Of a stretch of 64,000 bases of DNA, positions 1 to 9,624 are shown one piece after another; the first letter of the stretch is position 1; each line of letters begins with the position of its first letter. The DNA is from JAGQYP01 sp041392305. GTDB lineage: Bacteria > Bacteroidota > Bacteroidia > Flavobacteriales_D > Crocinitomicaceae. The stretch spans positions 59,608-123,607 of the forward strand of contig JAWKMJ010000011.1 in NCBI GenBank assembly GCA_041392305.1, given 5' to 3'. The notes below the pieces were generated by a model, which did no database searches, was not told the DNA's origin, and was given only the letters and a program-made list of their open reading frames with translations. A program made the position numbers and the translations under genes.

Positions 1-1058
1 CTTCTAACTTATTGGAATTTCCAAAACCTTTTGAGGTGGACCGGTTTGTGCCGATTCGCGATCATTTGGATGGTGGGGTTAGCTATTTGTTGGCTTCAGC
101 AAATGGAGAAATCGTTTTTGTTGATAAAGATGGTAATGAGAAATGGAAAGCGAAAGTAGATGGAAGAATTTTAGGCGTGCCTCAAGTTATCGACCTATTT
201 GGAAATAATAAAAAGCAATTTATTTTCAATACCGAAACCAAGTTGTATTTACTTGATATCAAAGGGAATAATGTTGAAAAATTTCCATTTACAATTCCAG
301 GAAAAGCGTCTAATGCGGTGTCGGTTTTGGATTACGATAAAAATAATAACTACCGTTTTTTGATCGCCACTCAAGATAAAAAAATACTCAATATCGGTGA
401 AGAAGGGTTGCCTGTTGAAGGATGGGAGTTCAAGCAGACTGATGGTTTGGTGAAGGGAGAAATTAATCATTTTATAATCTCTGGAAAGGACTATATTTTC
501 TTTAGTGATGCTTCGGGCAAAATCTTTATGTTGAATCGACGTGGGCAAGAAAGAATCGAAGAGCAAATTACAACTAAAAAGCAATATCAGTATTTCCAAA
601 AAGGAACAGATATATTATCAACACGACTATTCTCAGTTACACCTTCAAAAATATATACCCTCACGCTAGATAACCATGCAGATTCTCTCGATCTTGAAAT
701 CGAAAAGCCTTATAAATTTATTGAATTCAAAGATTTTGATGGGGACGGTTTAAAGGAATTCATTTTTATTTCTTCAGGATATATCAACATCATTAATCAG
801 TTCGGTCTCATCTCCAGACAAATTCCTTCACCTTCATCGAATGTGTCCAAAGTTGAATTGATTTACCAGCAAGGCAAATTGGTTAATTTAGTCCTGTTCG
901 ATTATGTGAAAGAAGAACTTAGTATGCTGGATATCAATGGTTCACAGGTTGAAGGGTTTCCCGTTTCGTGCAAAAAGTATTTAGGAAGCTTTCAAAAAGA
1001 CAAAAATATTGTAAATTGCATCGTTGATGAAAAGAACATACGCTTAGTTCAGAACTAA
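1..1058 (+). CDS. Beta-propeller-like protein, 5' end cut by the window
   Basis: The reading frame is open to the first base, so the true start lies upstream and the TTG at 12 is probably not it. The protein has repeated short hairpins of the kind VFVDKDGNEKW, LYLLDIKGN, FMLNRRGQE and LDINGSQVEGFP, typical of PQQ-like or WD-like beta-propeller blades, plus one FDGDGLKEFIF segment resembling an FG-GAP/EF-hand-like blade. No enzyme motif is visible. It ends 13 bases before the OmpA-type gene, so the two are probably co-transcribed, which suggests an envelope role. The blade reading is inference from the periodic pattern. The exact family is not recognised. Confidence 0.6.
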   Translation, partial: SNLLEFPKPFEVDRFVPIRDHLDGGVSYLLASANGEIVFVDKDGNEKWKAKVDGRILGVPQVIDLFGNNKKQFIFNTETKLYLLDIKGNNVEKFPFTIPGKASNAVSVLDYDKNNNYRFLIATQDKKILNIGEEGLPVEGWEFKQTDGLVKGEINHFIISGKDYIFFSDASGKIFMLNRRGQERIEEQITTKKQYQYFQKGTDILSTRLFSVTPSKIYTLTLDNHADSLDLEIEKPYKFIEFKDFDGDGLKEFIFISSGYINIINQFGLISRQIPSPSSNVSKVELIYQQGKLVNLVLFDYVKEELSMLDINGSQVEGFPVSCKKYLGSFQKDKNIVNCIVDEKNIRLVQN

Positions 1059-1071
1059 CTTTTTGCTTGTT

Positions 1072-3585
1072 ATGAAAATTTTGAAAACGACTCTTGTTGC
1101 TGTTGTAACTCTTCTGGTATTTCATTCAAAATCTTTTGCTCAGGACTATATTGGTCTTATGCAAAGTAATTATTCCGGGATAATGGGAGCAGATCTCCAG
1201 CCTGCATCTTTGGCTGACAATCGATTTGTGGTTGATGTAAATGTATTCAGCTTAAATATTGCTGCATTTCAAGACTATAAAAGAATGGATACGAAACTCT
1301 TTCCTGGGTGGTGGTGGAGTCCGAAAAAGTTCGAGGGATGGGAGTTTAACTACGATACTTTGGATTACGTAAAAAATCCTAAAAATAAAGATCGCTCTGC
1401 CTATGTGTACAATCAGATTGATATTCTAAATTTTATGTTTACTCTAAAGGAGAATAAAATTGGGATTGGAGCTGGTATGAAAGTGCGGTCAATAGCTAAT
1501 GTCAGAGGAGCATCTCCTGAATTAATACGATTGGCTGAAACGGATTTTACTGATTCTACTTTGTGGTTTCAACCTCTTGATGAAATCAACTTGGGGGTTA
1601 CGGCAATGATATGGAATGAATATTATTTCAATTATGCTCAAGTGGTTATGGATAAAGAAGAGCATTTTCTGAAGGTAGGAGGTCGTTTTAAATTCCTGCA
1701 AGGAATCGGTTCGGCTTACACTTTTACTGAAGATTTGAAATATGAATTTGTTAATGATTCCACTGCAATTAGTGTGAAAGGAGCATTCGCCTACGGATAC
1801 AATAATGAATTGCAAACGGCAATAGATGATGCCCAAAACAATAATTTTTCAGGTGTTCCGGCTTATTTAGATGTTGTTTTTAAAGGAAATAATTTTGGAG
1901 GTGCTGTTGATTTAGGAGTAGTTTATGAATGGAGACCAAAATGGAAAGACTATAAGTACGACATGGATGGTCGTACAAATCTGTGGCGACAAGACAAGAA
2001 TAAATACTTAATCAAAGCAGGAATATCTTTCCTCGACATTGGAGGTATTGGTTACGAAAGAGGGAATATGACACGAGATTTTGTTGTTGATACGGATTCT
2101 TTGAACATTAATATTTTCAATGATGTAAAAGATTTTTCTACCCTTGATTCTGTATTGATCAATAACTTTGATACCGTTCCGGGTAATAATAAATATACCA
2201 TGACTCTGCCGATGACAATGAGCTTGCAGTTTGATTGGAATATTTGGAACGACTTTTATTTAAATTTTACAAGTAACATTGCTCTTAGTGGAGCGAAATT
2301 CCCTAGACAAGTGAATCGTCCGCATTCGGTTACGATTACTCCCAGATATGATCACGCATGGTTTGGTCTTGGTATCCCCTTAACCTGGAATACGACTGCT
2401 GGTTTTAGAGCTGGATTCTCCTTTAGAGCTGGGCCATTCTTTTTCGGAACTTCCAATATGGGGGCACTATTTAAATTTGGTAACCTTCGAGGGGCAGATT
2501 TTTATGCTGGGGTAAGAGTTCCAATTTTACACAGTCATCCAAGAGACCGAGATGAAGATAAGGTTTCAGACAAAAGAGATATGTGCGTAGAGAAGCCTGG
2601 TATTTGGCAATTTAGAGGTTGCCCTGATGCAGATCTTGATGGAATTCCTGATAAAGAAGACCTCTGTCCAGCTACTCCTGGTATAATTGAATTCAAAGGT
2701 TGTCCGGATACAGATGGTGACGGAATTCCAGATAAAGAGGATGATTGTCCGGATGTTCCTGGATTGAAAGAGTTCAAAGGTTGTCCGGATACGGATGGAG
2801 ATGGAATTATGGATTCTCAGGATTCTTGTGTAACCGAGCCAGGTTCTGTTGAGTTGAATGGTTGCCCGGATAGAGATGGGGATGGTATTAAAGATTCTGA
2901 GGATCTTTGTCCTGATCATCCAGGTCCAATTGAAAATCAAGGTTGTCCGGATACTGATCAAGATGGAATTTTCGATTACCTTGACGAATGTCCTACTGAA
3001 AAAGGACCAAAAGAAAATAATGGATGTCCTTGGCCAGATACAGATGGTGACGGATTGTTAGACAAAGATGATCGTTGTCCATACAAAGCGGGTCCTGTAG
3101 CGAATAAAGGCTGTCCTTATTCGGATACGGATAATGACGGGATCATCGACTCTAAGGATGATTGTCCAATGACTCCTGGTGTAGCATCTACAGAGCCTGG
3201 AATGAACGGATGTCCGGTGATTGAAAAAGAAATCGAGGAAATTTTGAAAACAGCATTTGATAACCTTGAGTTCCAAACTGCCAAAGCAATTATTCTTGAA
3301 GAATCTTTCGCTTCGTTGGATGAATTGGCTGAAGTACTCGTGAAGAAACCAAATTGGACATTGGTTATTGCTGGTCACACAGATAACCAAGGAGCGGCAC
3401 AATCCAATCTTATTCTTTCGAAAAGAAGAGCGGAAGCTGTTAAAGCTTACTTGGTGAGTAAAGGAGCTAACGCAGATAAATTGGTTGTGGAATACTATGG
3501 TGAAACAAAACCAATTGCGGATAACAATACGCCTGAAGGAAGACAGAAAAACAGACGTGTTGAGATGACAATTAAATTTGATTAA
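1072..3585 (+). CDS. Outer-membrane protein: DUF5723-like barrel, TSP3 repeats and OmpA domain
   Basis: The 837-residue protein starts at the ATG at 1072, followed by a clear signal peptide ending near SFAQ. A TTG nine bases upstream is in frame but less likely. Residues about 25-490 resemble the DUF5723 outer-membrane region, with the early motif GADLQPASLADNRF. Eight calcium-binding thrombospondin type 3 repeats of the type DTDGDGIPDKEDDCP follow. The C-terminus is an OmpA-family peptidoglycan-binding domain (VIAGHTDNQG, LSKRRAEAVKAYL, NRRVEMTI). Members of this class anchor the outer membrane to peptidoglycan in Bacteroidota. A strong terminator follows. Confidence 0.88.
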   Translation: MKILKTTLVAVVTLLVFHSKSFAQDYIGLMQSNYSGIMGADLQPASLADNRFVVDVNVFSLNIAAFQDYKRMDTKLFPGWWWSPKKFEGWEFNYDTLDYVKNPKNKDRSAYVYNQIDILNFMFTLKENKIGIGAGMKVRSIANVRGASPELIRLAETDFTDSTLWFQPLDEINLGVTAMIWNEYYFNYAQVVMDKEEHFLKVGGRFKFLQGIGSAYTFTEDLKYEFVNDSTAISVKGAFAYGYNNELQTAIDDAQNNNFSGVPAYLDVVFKGNNFGGAVDLGVVYEWRPKWKDYKYDMDGRTNLWRQDKNKYLIKAGISFLDIGGIGYERGNMTRDFVVDTDSLNINIFNDVKDFSTLDSVLINNFDTVPGNNKYTMTLPMTMSLQFDWNIWNDFYLNFTSNIALSGAKFPRQVNRPHSVTITPRYDHAWFGLGIPLTWNTTAGFRAGFSFRAGPFFFGTSNMGALFKFGNLRGADFYAGVRVPILHSHPRDRDEDKVSDKRDMCVEKPGIWQFRGCPDADLDGIPDKEDLCPATPGIIEFKGCPDTDGDGIPDKEDDCPDVPGLKEFKGCPDTDGDGIMDSQDSCVTEPGSVELNGCPDRDGDGIKDSEDLCPDHPGPIENQGCPDTDQDGIFDYLDECPTEKGPKENNGCPWPDTDGDGLLDKDDRCPYKAGPVANKGCPYSDTDNDGIIDSKDDCPMTPGVASTEPGMNGCPVIEKEIEEILKTAFDNLEFQTAKAIILEESFASLDELAEVLVKKPNWTLVIAGHTDNQGAAQSNLILSKRRAEAVKAYLVSKGANADKLVVEYYGETKPIADNNTPEGRQKNRRVEMTIKFD
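2545..3216 (+). repeat. Eight tandem thrombospondin type 3 repeats (coding)
   Basis: This segment of the OmpA-type gene encodes eight units of about 26-30 residues, each with a D-x-D-x-D-G-(I/L/V)-x-D calcium loop and ending in GCP (C only in the first loop end variant). The last three units carry two to seven extra residues. The family is known to form a rigid, calcium-dependent linker between the barrel region and the OmpA domain. Confidence 0.85.
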
Positions 3586-3603
3586 TAAAAAATAATACGA
3601 AGT

Positions 3604-3637
3604 AAGCCCGGGTTCAATTTTGAATTCGGGCTTTTTT
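3604..3637 (+). terminator. Rho-independent terminator after the OmpA-type gene
   Basis: A 14-bp stem (arms AAGCCCGGGTTCAA and TTGAATTCGGGCTT, two G-U pairs) with a two-base loop is followed by six T residues. It lies 18 bases past the stop codon. Confidence 0.9.
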
Positions 3638-3676
3638 GTTACTTTTATTCCGTTAATCATTTATAGCTAAAACGGG

Positions 3677-4486
3677 ATGCAAAAAAACTGGTATTTTATT
3701 ATAATCCTGAGCTTGTTTTTAGGAGCATGCTCGGATAATGGGGCAAAAGAGAAAGATGGAGAAGCTTCAATTAAGGAGGATTCAAACACTGATGGTCAAA
3801 CAGATCAAGTCGAGTCCAATTCCTTAAAACAAAATATTGACGACTATGTTTGGGCACAAGACACAAGTATGGAATCCTATTCTCGTATTAATTCCCTTCC
3901 TTTTGCAGACTTAAATGCTAATGAAGAGTATCAATCATTTTTTCTTTATGATAATAACGGAGTGCTCAAAGTTATTGAAGAATACCATAATTTATACAAA
4001 AACCAAGAAATCAAAAGGTACTACTTCAATAATGATGAAATGGTCTATGCAAGTCATATTTTTGTGGACTATGAAGATGAAAAGAAATACTTTGAGAATA
4101 AATACTATTTAAATGGTGGAAAAGTTGTTTTTTATGACAGGGTTGATGGATTCGATAACCCTGCTAAAGAAATGCCATTAGATAATATAGAGGTTTCAAG
4201 CGAATCTGCTATTGATATGATGGAACTGAAGGGGGAATTCGAGGTTTCATTTAATGGGTTTATTCAACAACCTGCTGCTACTTTTCTTATTGTAAATGCC
4301 GCAAAAAAGGGTTTTAATACAGCTTTGATTGTGGACGAAAAAGGAGCCGATACTTTTGTTAAAGACCTTTACGATAATCAGAAGAAATATAAAGGCAAAA
4401 AACTTAAACTGAAGTATGAAGCTGTTGTTGACCCACAAAGTGGTCTTCGACAAAATGCCTACCGAGGAGGAGAATGGGTTGAATAA
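3677..4486 (+). CDS. Hypothetical lipoprotein
   Basis: The 269-residue protein begins with a lipoprotein signal peptide whose lipobox is LGAC, with Cys at about residue 18. A low-complexity acidic linker follows (residues about 20-50). The C-terminal part (about 170-269) reads as a small beta-rich domain, with GEFEVSFNGFIQQPAATFLIV and later KGKKLKLKYEAVVDP, which resembles the OB-fold tRNA_anti-like domains seen in Bacteroidota lipoproteins; that assignment is tentative. It stands alone between a terminator and a convergent glycosyltransferase, with only three bases between the two stop codons. The function is unknown. Confidence 0.75.
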   Translation: MQKNWYFIIILSLFLGACSDNGAKEKDGEASIKEDSNTDGQTDQVESNSLKQNIDDYVWAQDTSMESYSRINSLPFADLNANEEYQSFFLYDNNGVLKVIEEYHNLYKNQEIKRYYFNNDEMVYASHIFVDYEDEKKYFENKYYLNGGKVVFYDRVDGFDNPAKEMPLDNIEVSSESAIDMMELKGEFEVSFNGFIQQPAATFLIVNAAKKGFNTALIVDEKGADTFVKDLYDNQKKYKGKKLKLKYEAVVDPQSGLRQNAYRGGEWVE

Positions 4487-4489
4487 ATC

Positions 4490-5617
4490 CTAACTCAATT
4501 TTTCGATTTCTTTCCAAACTATTTCACTGGTGTGATCCCAGGAAAACTTTCTTGCCTGTATGATCCCCTTATGAATTAGTTCAGTTCGATATTCCTCTTC
4601 GGTGTCCAGTTTCTGAATACCTTCAACAATGGATTGAATTGAAAATGGATCGCTGTAATGAACGGCATTCCCGCCAACTTCAGGAATTGAGGTTTGATTT
4701 GAAGCTAAAACGGGCACTCTCGCCTGCATCGATTCACCTACAGGTAAACCAAATCCCTCAAAATAAGAAAGATAAGCCATGAATTTGGCAGATCCTGTTA
4801 CACGTATCAAAGCTGCTTGATCTAAATGACCTGTGAAATGAATATGTTCCTTATATCTTAAAGATTGAAATATTCTCTGAAGATCATTCGTCCACCAATA
4901 CCGATCACCAACTATTAATAGTTGTGTTGTACTTTCTGATTTAGTTTTATACTGATCAAAAGCTTGAAGTAACCGTTTCAGATTTTTTCTGGGATGAATC
5001 GAACCAACGAAAAGTATGAATTCATTGCCATTGCAGTAGTTTGCTCTCGTTGCGGATTTTTCCGCTTCGTCTATAATATGGAAATTTGGATTGATCCCAT
5101 TATATGCTACCGTTATCTTTGATGGATCAATTTGATATTGTTGAATAATATCTTTTTTTGAAAACTCGGATACGGTTACTATTTGAGCTGCTTTATGAGC
5201 AAATTTAGGGAAATACTTTCTTAAATAGGCTGAATCTCGCTTCGGCAAATCGTTGGGGAAATGTTCGAAATTCAAATCATGAATTACACCAATTTGTGGG
5301 ATTTTTGTCTTTAGTGAAAGGTAGCCGTCAGGACTAAAAAAAAGATCAATTTTGTATTTTTTAATTGCTTTTGTAATACTGTGATTGAACCAAATCTTGA
5401 ACAAAATAGGATGTCTGGCTTGTGGGTGGAGTACAATAGGTTTGACATTCTGAGCAAACACAAATTTGGGATCAAATTTACGATCAAAGAAAAAATAAAA
5501 TTCAACTTCTGGATGCGCCAGAACCATTCTTTTGGTTACTTCAAAGGTATACCATCCAAAGCCCTCCATCTTGTCGGCAAGTAAAAATCGTGTGTTGATT
5601 CCAATTCTCAATTTCAC
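4490..5617 (-). CDS. Glycosyltransferase family 4 / group 1
   Basis: The 375-residue protein has the GT-B architecture. The N-terminal half has GINTRFL near the start and a glycine-containing acceptor-site loop (MEGFGWYTFEV). The C-terminal half has the donor-binding start FILFVGSIHPRKN and the E-x7-E signature in FEGFGLPVGESMQARVPVLAS. Family members move sugars from nucleotide-sugars onto growing polysaccharide or lipid acceptors at the cytoplasmic membrane face. It is divergent from the flippase and ligase genes that follow, which places it in the exopolysaccharide locus. The sugar and linkage cannot be predicted. Confidence 0.88.
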   Translation of the reverse strand: MKLRIGINTRFLLADKMEGFGWYTFEVTKRMVLAHPEVEFYFFFDRKFDPKFVFAQNVKPIVLHPQARHPILFKIWFNHSITKAIKKYKIDLFFSPDGYLSLKTKIPQIGVIHDLNFEHFPNDLPKRDSAYLRKYFPKFAHKAAQIVTVSEFSKKDIIQQYQIDPSKITVAYNGINPNFHIIDEAEKSATRANYCNGNEFILFVGSIHPRKNLKRLLQAFDQYKTKSESTTQLLIVGDRYWWTNDLQRIFQSLRYKEHIHFTGHLDQAALIRVTGSAKFMAYLSYFEGFGLPVGESMQARVPVLASNQTSIPEVGGNAVHYSDPFSIQSIVEGIQKLDTEEEYRTELIHKGIIQARKFSWDHTSEIVWKEIEKLS

Positions 5618-5696
5618 ATTTTTATAGACGAAACTAGTTGTTTGTGCGTTTATTTCCTATAAATTTTAATAATTTGCGACCACAAACTCAAACGGC

Positions 5697-7136
5697 TTGA
5701 ATTCAAAATTTATTTCAAATCTATTTCTGATCATTTTTTTGAATATCATTGTCAAACCTTTTTATGTTTTTGGGGTAGATCTTTCAGTTCAAAATCGATT
5801 GGGATCCGAAACCTATGGTATGTATTTTTCTCTCTATAGTTTGGCTTTGCTGTTCAACGTCATCCTAGATATGGGACTCAATAATTACAATACCAAAAAT
5901 ATTGCCCAGAATCCTCAAGTTCTGCAAAAATATTTAGGCAAAATGCTCTCAATTCGTGTCATGCTGTTTATCCTCTACTCAATGATTGTAACTTCTGTAG
6001 GGATTATTCTAGGTTATGACTGGTTGCGCTTTGAAATCTTGTTTTGGTTGATTATTAATCAATTTTTAGCTTCGGGCTTACAGTTTTTAAGGTCCAATTT
6101 TAGTGGTTTACATTTGTTTAAATTGGATGGGTTGATTTCTATTTTGGATCGACTTATTTTAATTGGATTGGCTGCTGCATTGCTCTGGAGTGGTTGGTTT
6201 GAGTACTATTTTGATATTAAATATTTTATTTATGCCCAAACAATTTCCTATGTGATAGCCTTTGGAATAGGGATTCTTATTCTTTTTGTTAAAGCCCGAA
6301 ATTTACGCTTACAAATTGATAAGAAAATTACTGTAACCATTTTGAAAAGAAGTTTTCCTTACGCCCTTCTTATCATTTTAATGATGATTTATACTCGGGT
6401 TGATTCTGTTATGATTGAAAGAATTTCTGGCCCAGAAGAAGCAGGGTTTTACGCACAATCCTTTAGAATATTAGACGCCTTTTATATGATAGGCTATTTG
6501 TTTGTTGGAATTCTCTACCCGATGACATCTAGGTTGCTGAAACAAAAAGGGGATTTTCTGGATTTGGTTGATCAAGCGTATCGTCTCTTAATCCCTGGAG
6601 CATTTGTCATAGCTGTTCTTTCTTATTTTTATGCAGATCCCATTTTGAATTTTGCCTACTCTTCCACAGGTCCGAATGCAGGTGTTACTTTTTTTTATCT
6701 GATGGCAGCTTTTGTGGGAATTAGTATCGCTTTTGTTTTTGGAACTTTGCTCACTGCTAATGGCTCTCTCAGATTGTTGAACTATTTTGCAATCGGAGGG
6801 CTCATTTTAAATATTGTTTTAAATAGTGTTTTTATTCCCGAAAAAGGAGCCGAAGGAGCAGCTTTGGCAACACTTTTTACTGAGGCTTTAGTGGCAATAT
6901 TGCAAATGATTACTGTGCACCAACTCTTCAAAGCAAAAATGTTGTATCGTGCCTATCTTCAAACTGTTTTGTTCGTTACTTCTATTTCGATTTTATTCTA
7001 TATGACAAGTCGACTCGAAATATCATGGGTTGCAATAATATTCCTTAATATTGCATTAGCTTTATTACTTTACTTTGTATTTGGTTTAATTAAAATTCGA
7101 GATTTAAAGAAAATACTCCTAAAAAATGGCGAATAA
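5697..7136 (+). CDS. Polysaccharide flippase (Wzx-like)
   Basis: The 479-residue protein is almost wholly hydrophobic, with about 12-14 predicted membrane segments, and has the conserved mid-region RVDSVMIERISGPEEAGFYAQSFRI typical of the polysaccharide biosynthesis/MATE-like flippase family. These proteins flip undecaprenyl-linked repeat units across the inner membrane. The best start is the TTG at 5697, since no ATG fits before the first membrane segment. It overlaps the next gene by 11 bases, so flippase, chain-length protein and ligase form one operon. Confidence 0.87.
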   Translation: MNSKFISNLFLIIFLNIIVKPFYVFGVDLSVQNRLGSETYGMYFSLYSLALLFNVILDMGLNNYNTKNIAQNPQVLQKYLGKMLSIRVMLFILYSMIVTSVGIILGYDWLRFEILFWLIINQFLASGLQFLRSNFSGLHLFKLDGLISILDRLILIGLAAALLWSGWFEYYFDIKYFIYAQTISYVIAFGIGILILFVKARNLRLQIDKKITVTILKRSFPYALLIILMMIYTRVDSVMIERISGPEEAGFYAQSFRILDAFYMIGYLFVGILYPMTSRLLKQKGDFLDLVDQAYRLLIPGAFVIAVLSYFYADPILNFAYSSTGPNAGVTFFYLMAAFVGISIAFVFGTLLTANGSLRLLNYFAIGGLILNIVLNSVFIPEKGAEGAALATLFTEALVAILQMITVHQLFKAKMLYRAYLQTVLFVTSISILFYMTSRLEISWVAIIFLNIALALLLYFVFGLIKIRDLKKILLKNGE

Positions 7137-8127
7137 AGAGCAAAATTTTAATTCTGAAGATATCATCTCTTTCCTTTGGGCGAAGCGTAAGATAATTATT
7201 ATATGCACCACATTAGGGGTGATTGGATCTGTGATTTTTTCTTTCATGATTACAGAATTGTACAAGTCTACGGCGATTGTTTATCCTGCAAGAACAAGTT
7301 CGGTTTCTCTTGTTACCCAGTTGAACCCAGATGAAAACGTAATGAATTTTGGAACCGAAGAAGAGGCGGAACAATTATTGCAAATTCTTATGGCGAGAAG
7401 AGTGAAGTCCAGAATTGTTGAACTCTTCAATCTTTTCGAATCTTATGAAATAGAAATGGATGATCCACATAAGAATTCTAAATTGAATAAGATGTATGAA
7501 GAACGATTCACTTTCGAAAGAACTAAATATGGATCGGTGAAGATTGAAGTCCTGGACGAAGATCCTGAAAAGGCTATGTTGATGGCAAATAAGATTGTTG
7601 ATCTACTTGACTCAGCAAAAAATGAAATGATACAAGAAAGAGCCTTACATCAGTACGAAATCGTTAAATCAAAGTATGAGTTGCTGAAAAAGAAATCTGA
7701 TTTTTATATTGACACACTTAACAAACTCCAAAATTTAGGGGTAATTATTTCTGATGCTAGAGGAGAACTTTATTCAGCACTTGCCAATTCCAGTTCACCA
7801 GCTGAAAGAGAATATATTCGAGAACAAATTAATGTAAATAATAAATACGGATCTGTATACGATGGTTTCAAGAAAAAAATGGATCAACAATTGGAGATTC
7901 TATCTGAAATGCAAATCGTATATGAACAGGCCGAGACGGATGCCAATTCAAAATTCACACATAAATTTATTGTAGAACTAGCTGAAAAAGCAGACAAGAA
8001 ATTCTATCCAGTACGATGGCTAATTGTGGTTATCACAACCATTTCAGTTTTTTTATTTACAGTCCTCGTACTTTTAATACTCAACAAGATTAAAGAATTA
8101 CAAAGGGAACAAAAAGTTGACGCTTAA
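7126..8127 (+). CDS. Chain-length determinant (Wzz-like) protein
   Basis: The 333-residue protein has an N-terminal membrane segment (about residues 22-45) preceded by FLWAKRKIIII, a large periplasmic region rich in charged helices, and a C-terminal membrane segment (about 290-318). This is the layout of polysaccharide co-polymerases. It has no C-terminal BY-kinase domain. The family sets the modal chain length of O-antigen or capsular polymers. It overlaps both neighbours by 11 bases. Confidence 0.85.
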   Translation: MANKEQNFNSEDIISFLWAKRKIIIICTTLGVIGSVIFSFMITELYKSTAIVYPARTSSVSLVTQLNPDENVMNFGTEEEAEQLLQILMARRVKSRIVELFNLFESYEIEMDDPHKNSKLNKMYEERFTFERTKYGSVKIEVLDEDPEKAMLMANKIVDLLDSAKNEMIQERALHQYEIVKSKYELLKKKSDFYIDTLNKLQNLGVIISDARGELYSALANSSSPAEREYIREQINVNNKYGSVYDGFKKKMDQQLEILSEMQIVYEQAETDANSKFTHKFIVELAEKADKKFYPVRWLIVVITTISVFLFTVLVLLILNKIKELQREQKVDA

Positions 8128-9571
8128 TCTTAGATCGGCCATTGTCTATAGTCTCGTTGCTCTTTTTGTACTGATCAATGGGATACTTTTTCTAAAAGGA
8201 GTTTACGTTTTTCTTTTAGCTCCTGTTGCTTTGCTTCTTATTTACACAGCTCTTTTTCATTTTGAGAGCATGTTTCTTTTTGTGGTCTTCTGTGCTCCTC
8301 TGTCTCTTAATTTAGAGGATTTAGTCGGGAATGGGGGGCTTTATTTGCCGACAGAACCCTTGCTTTTTGGTATGACTCTGATTATCTTCTTAAAATCCAT
8401 ACTTAAGGGAGTTGTTCCGTTTAAGGTATTTCTTCATCCAATTACATTGATTTTAGGTTTACAGGTTTTTTGGATCCTGATTACTTCATTTACCAGCGAA
8501 ATTCCCTTGGTTTCATTCAAATTTTTACTTTCTCGCTTATGGTTTCTTATCCCGATGATCCTATTTGGAGCAATGTTTTTTGAGAAGGAAAAGAATTATA
8601 GGAATTTTATATCAGCATTTCTTGCATCTTTAGCGGTGGTAGTAGGATATACTCTGATCAATCATGCATCAAATGGATTTAGTGAGGAGTCAGGACATTG
8701 GGTCATGTCCCCTTTCTTCAAAGATCATACTTCTTATGGTGCGGTATTGGCATTATTGTTTCCATTAACGATTGCTTTATATATCATCAATAAGGGAAAT
8801 ATCTTACCACGATTCTTAGCACTATGCCTGATTGGATTAATTGGAGGGGGAATTATTTTTAGTTATACCAGAGCCGCATGGGTAACGGTATTCGGTGCAT
8901 TTTTACTTTATTTAATTATTGTTTTTAGAATCAAATTTTACTATTTACTTGTTCCGGCTTTGATTGCAGCAGTCTTTGTCTACATGAAAATAGACAAGAT
9001 TACTATGGAGATGGAAAGAAATAAAGTAGAGCATACAACAGAAGATTTGCAAGAAAGATTGCAGTCAGCTACCAATATTACGACCGATGCTTCCAATCTT
9101 GAAAGGCTGAATAGATGGAATAGTGCTATGGAAATGTATAGAAGGAGGTCTTTGTTTGGATGGGGACCTGGAACCTATGCTTTTGTTTATGCTCCTTTTC
9201 AAGCCGATGACGATTTAACGATTATCTCAACCAATTTTGGAGATGGAGGAAATGCGCACTCAGAGTATTTGGGGCCGTTAAGTGAACAAGGATTTCCTGG
9301 TATGATCTTGATGATTGTATTGGTTGTTGCGATTTTTTATTATGGTTTTGTTACCTATTCCAGAATGGAGCCAAGTCATTCGAAAACGCTTTTACTTTAT
9401 TCTCTTTTAGGACTTTCAACTTACTTTGTCCATGGAATCTTAAATAACTATTTGGATATCGACAAAGCGGCCATTCCTGTTTGGGGGATGACTGCTTTTG
9501 TCATCGCTATGAATCTGAAATACCCGGGGTCTTCCAGACAAAATCGTATCCTTTCAAAGATGACCCCTTAA
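8117..9571 (+). CDS. O-antigen ligase / polymerase family membrane protein
   Basis: The 484-residue protein has about 11-12 membrane segments and the Wzy_C-type periplasmic loop. The loop contains RLNRWNSAMEMYRRRSLFGWGPGTY and a downstream NAHSEYLGPLSEQGFPG, matching the family pattern with conserved W-GWGPG and a conserved histidine before the next helix. Such enzymes polymerise repeat units or ligate them to a lipid acceptor; sequence alone does not separate the two. The start is the TTG at 8117, inside the end of the Wzz-like gene. It closes the polysaccharide operon. Confidence 0.85.
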   Translation: MTLNLRSAIVYSLVALFVLINGILFLKGVYVFLLAPVALLLIYTALFHFESMFLFVVFCAPLSLNLEDLVGNGGLYLPTEPLLFGMTLIIFLKSILKGVVPFKVFLHPITLILGLQVFWILITSFTSEIPLVSFKFLLSRLWFLIPMILFGAMFFEKEKNYRNFISAFLASLAVVVGYTLINHASNGFSEESGHWVMSPFFKDHTSYGAVLALLFPLTIALYIINKGNILPRFLALCLIGLIGGGIIFSYTRAAWVTVFGAFLLYLIIVFRIKFYYLLVPALIAAVFVYMKIDKITMEMERNKVEHTTEDLQERLQSATNITTDASNLERLNRWNSAMEMYRRRSLFGWGPGTYAFVYAPFQADDDLTIISTNFGDGGNAHSEYLGPLSEQGFPGMILMIVLVVAIFYYGFVTYSRMEPSHSKTLLLYSLLGLSTYFVHGILNNYLDIDKAAIPVWGMTAFVIAMNLKYPGSSRQNRILSKMTP

Positions 9572-9624
9572 AAAAATATTCTATCTGGGAACAATCAAGT
9601 TTTCGATTTAAGTACTTTTAACTC

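Noticed and set aside
1063..1071. TTG start at 1063 for the OmpA-type gene
   Set aside because: The ATG at 1072 gives a normal signal peptide directly; the TTG only adds three residues.
2535..2961. Long minus-strand open frames opposite the TSP3 repeats
   Set aside because: They are reverse-frame shadows produced by the repetitive codons (D-G-D-G-I) of the OmpA-type gene, with no start context or family motif.
5660..5680. Promoter for the flippase at TAATTTGC near the end of the divergent gap
   Set aside because: It is one base short of TAnnTTTG, and no good TTG is found at the right distance.
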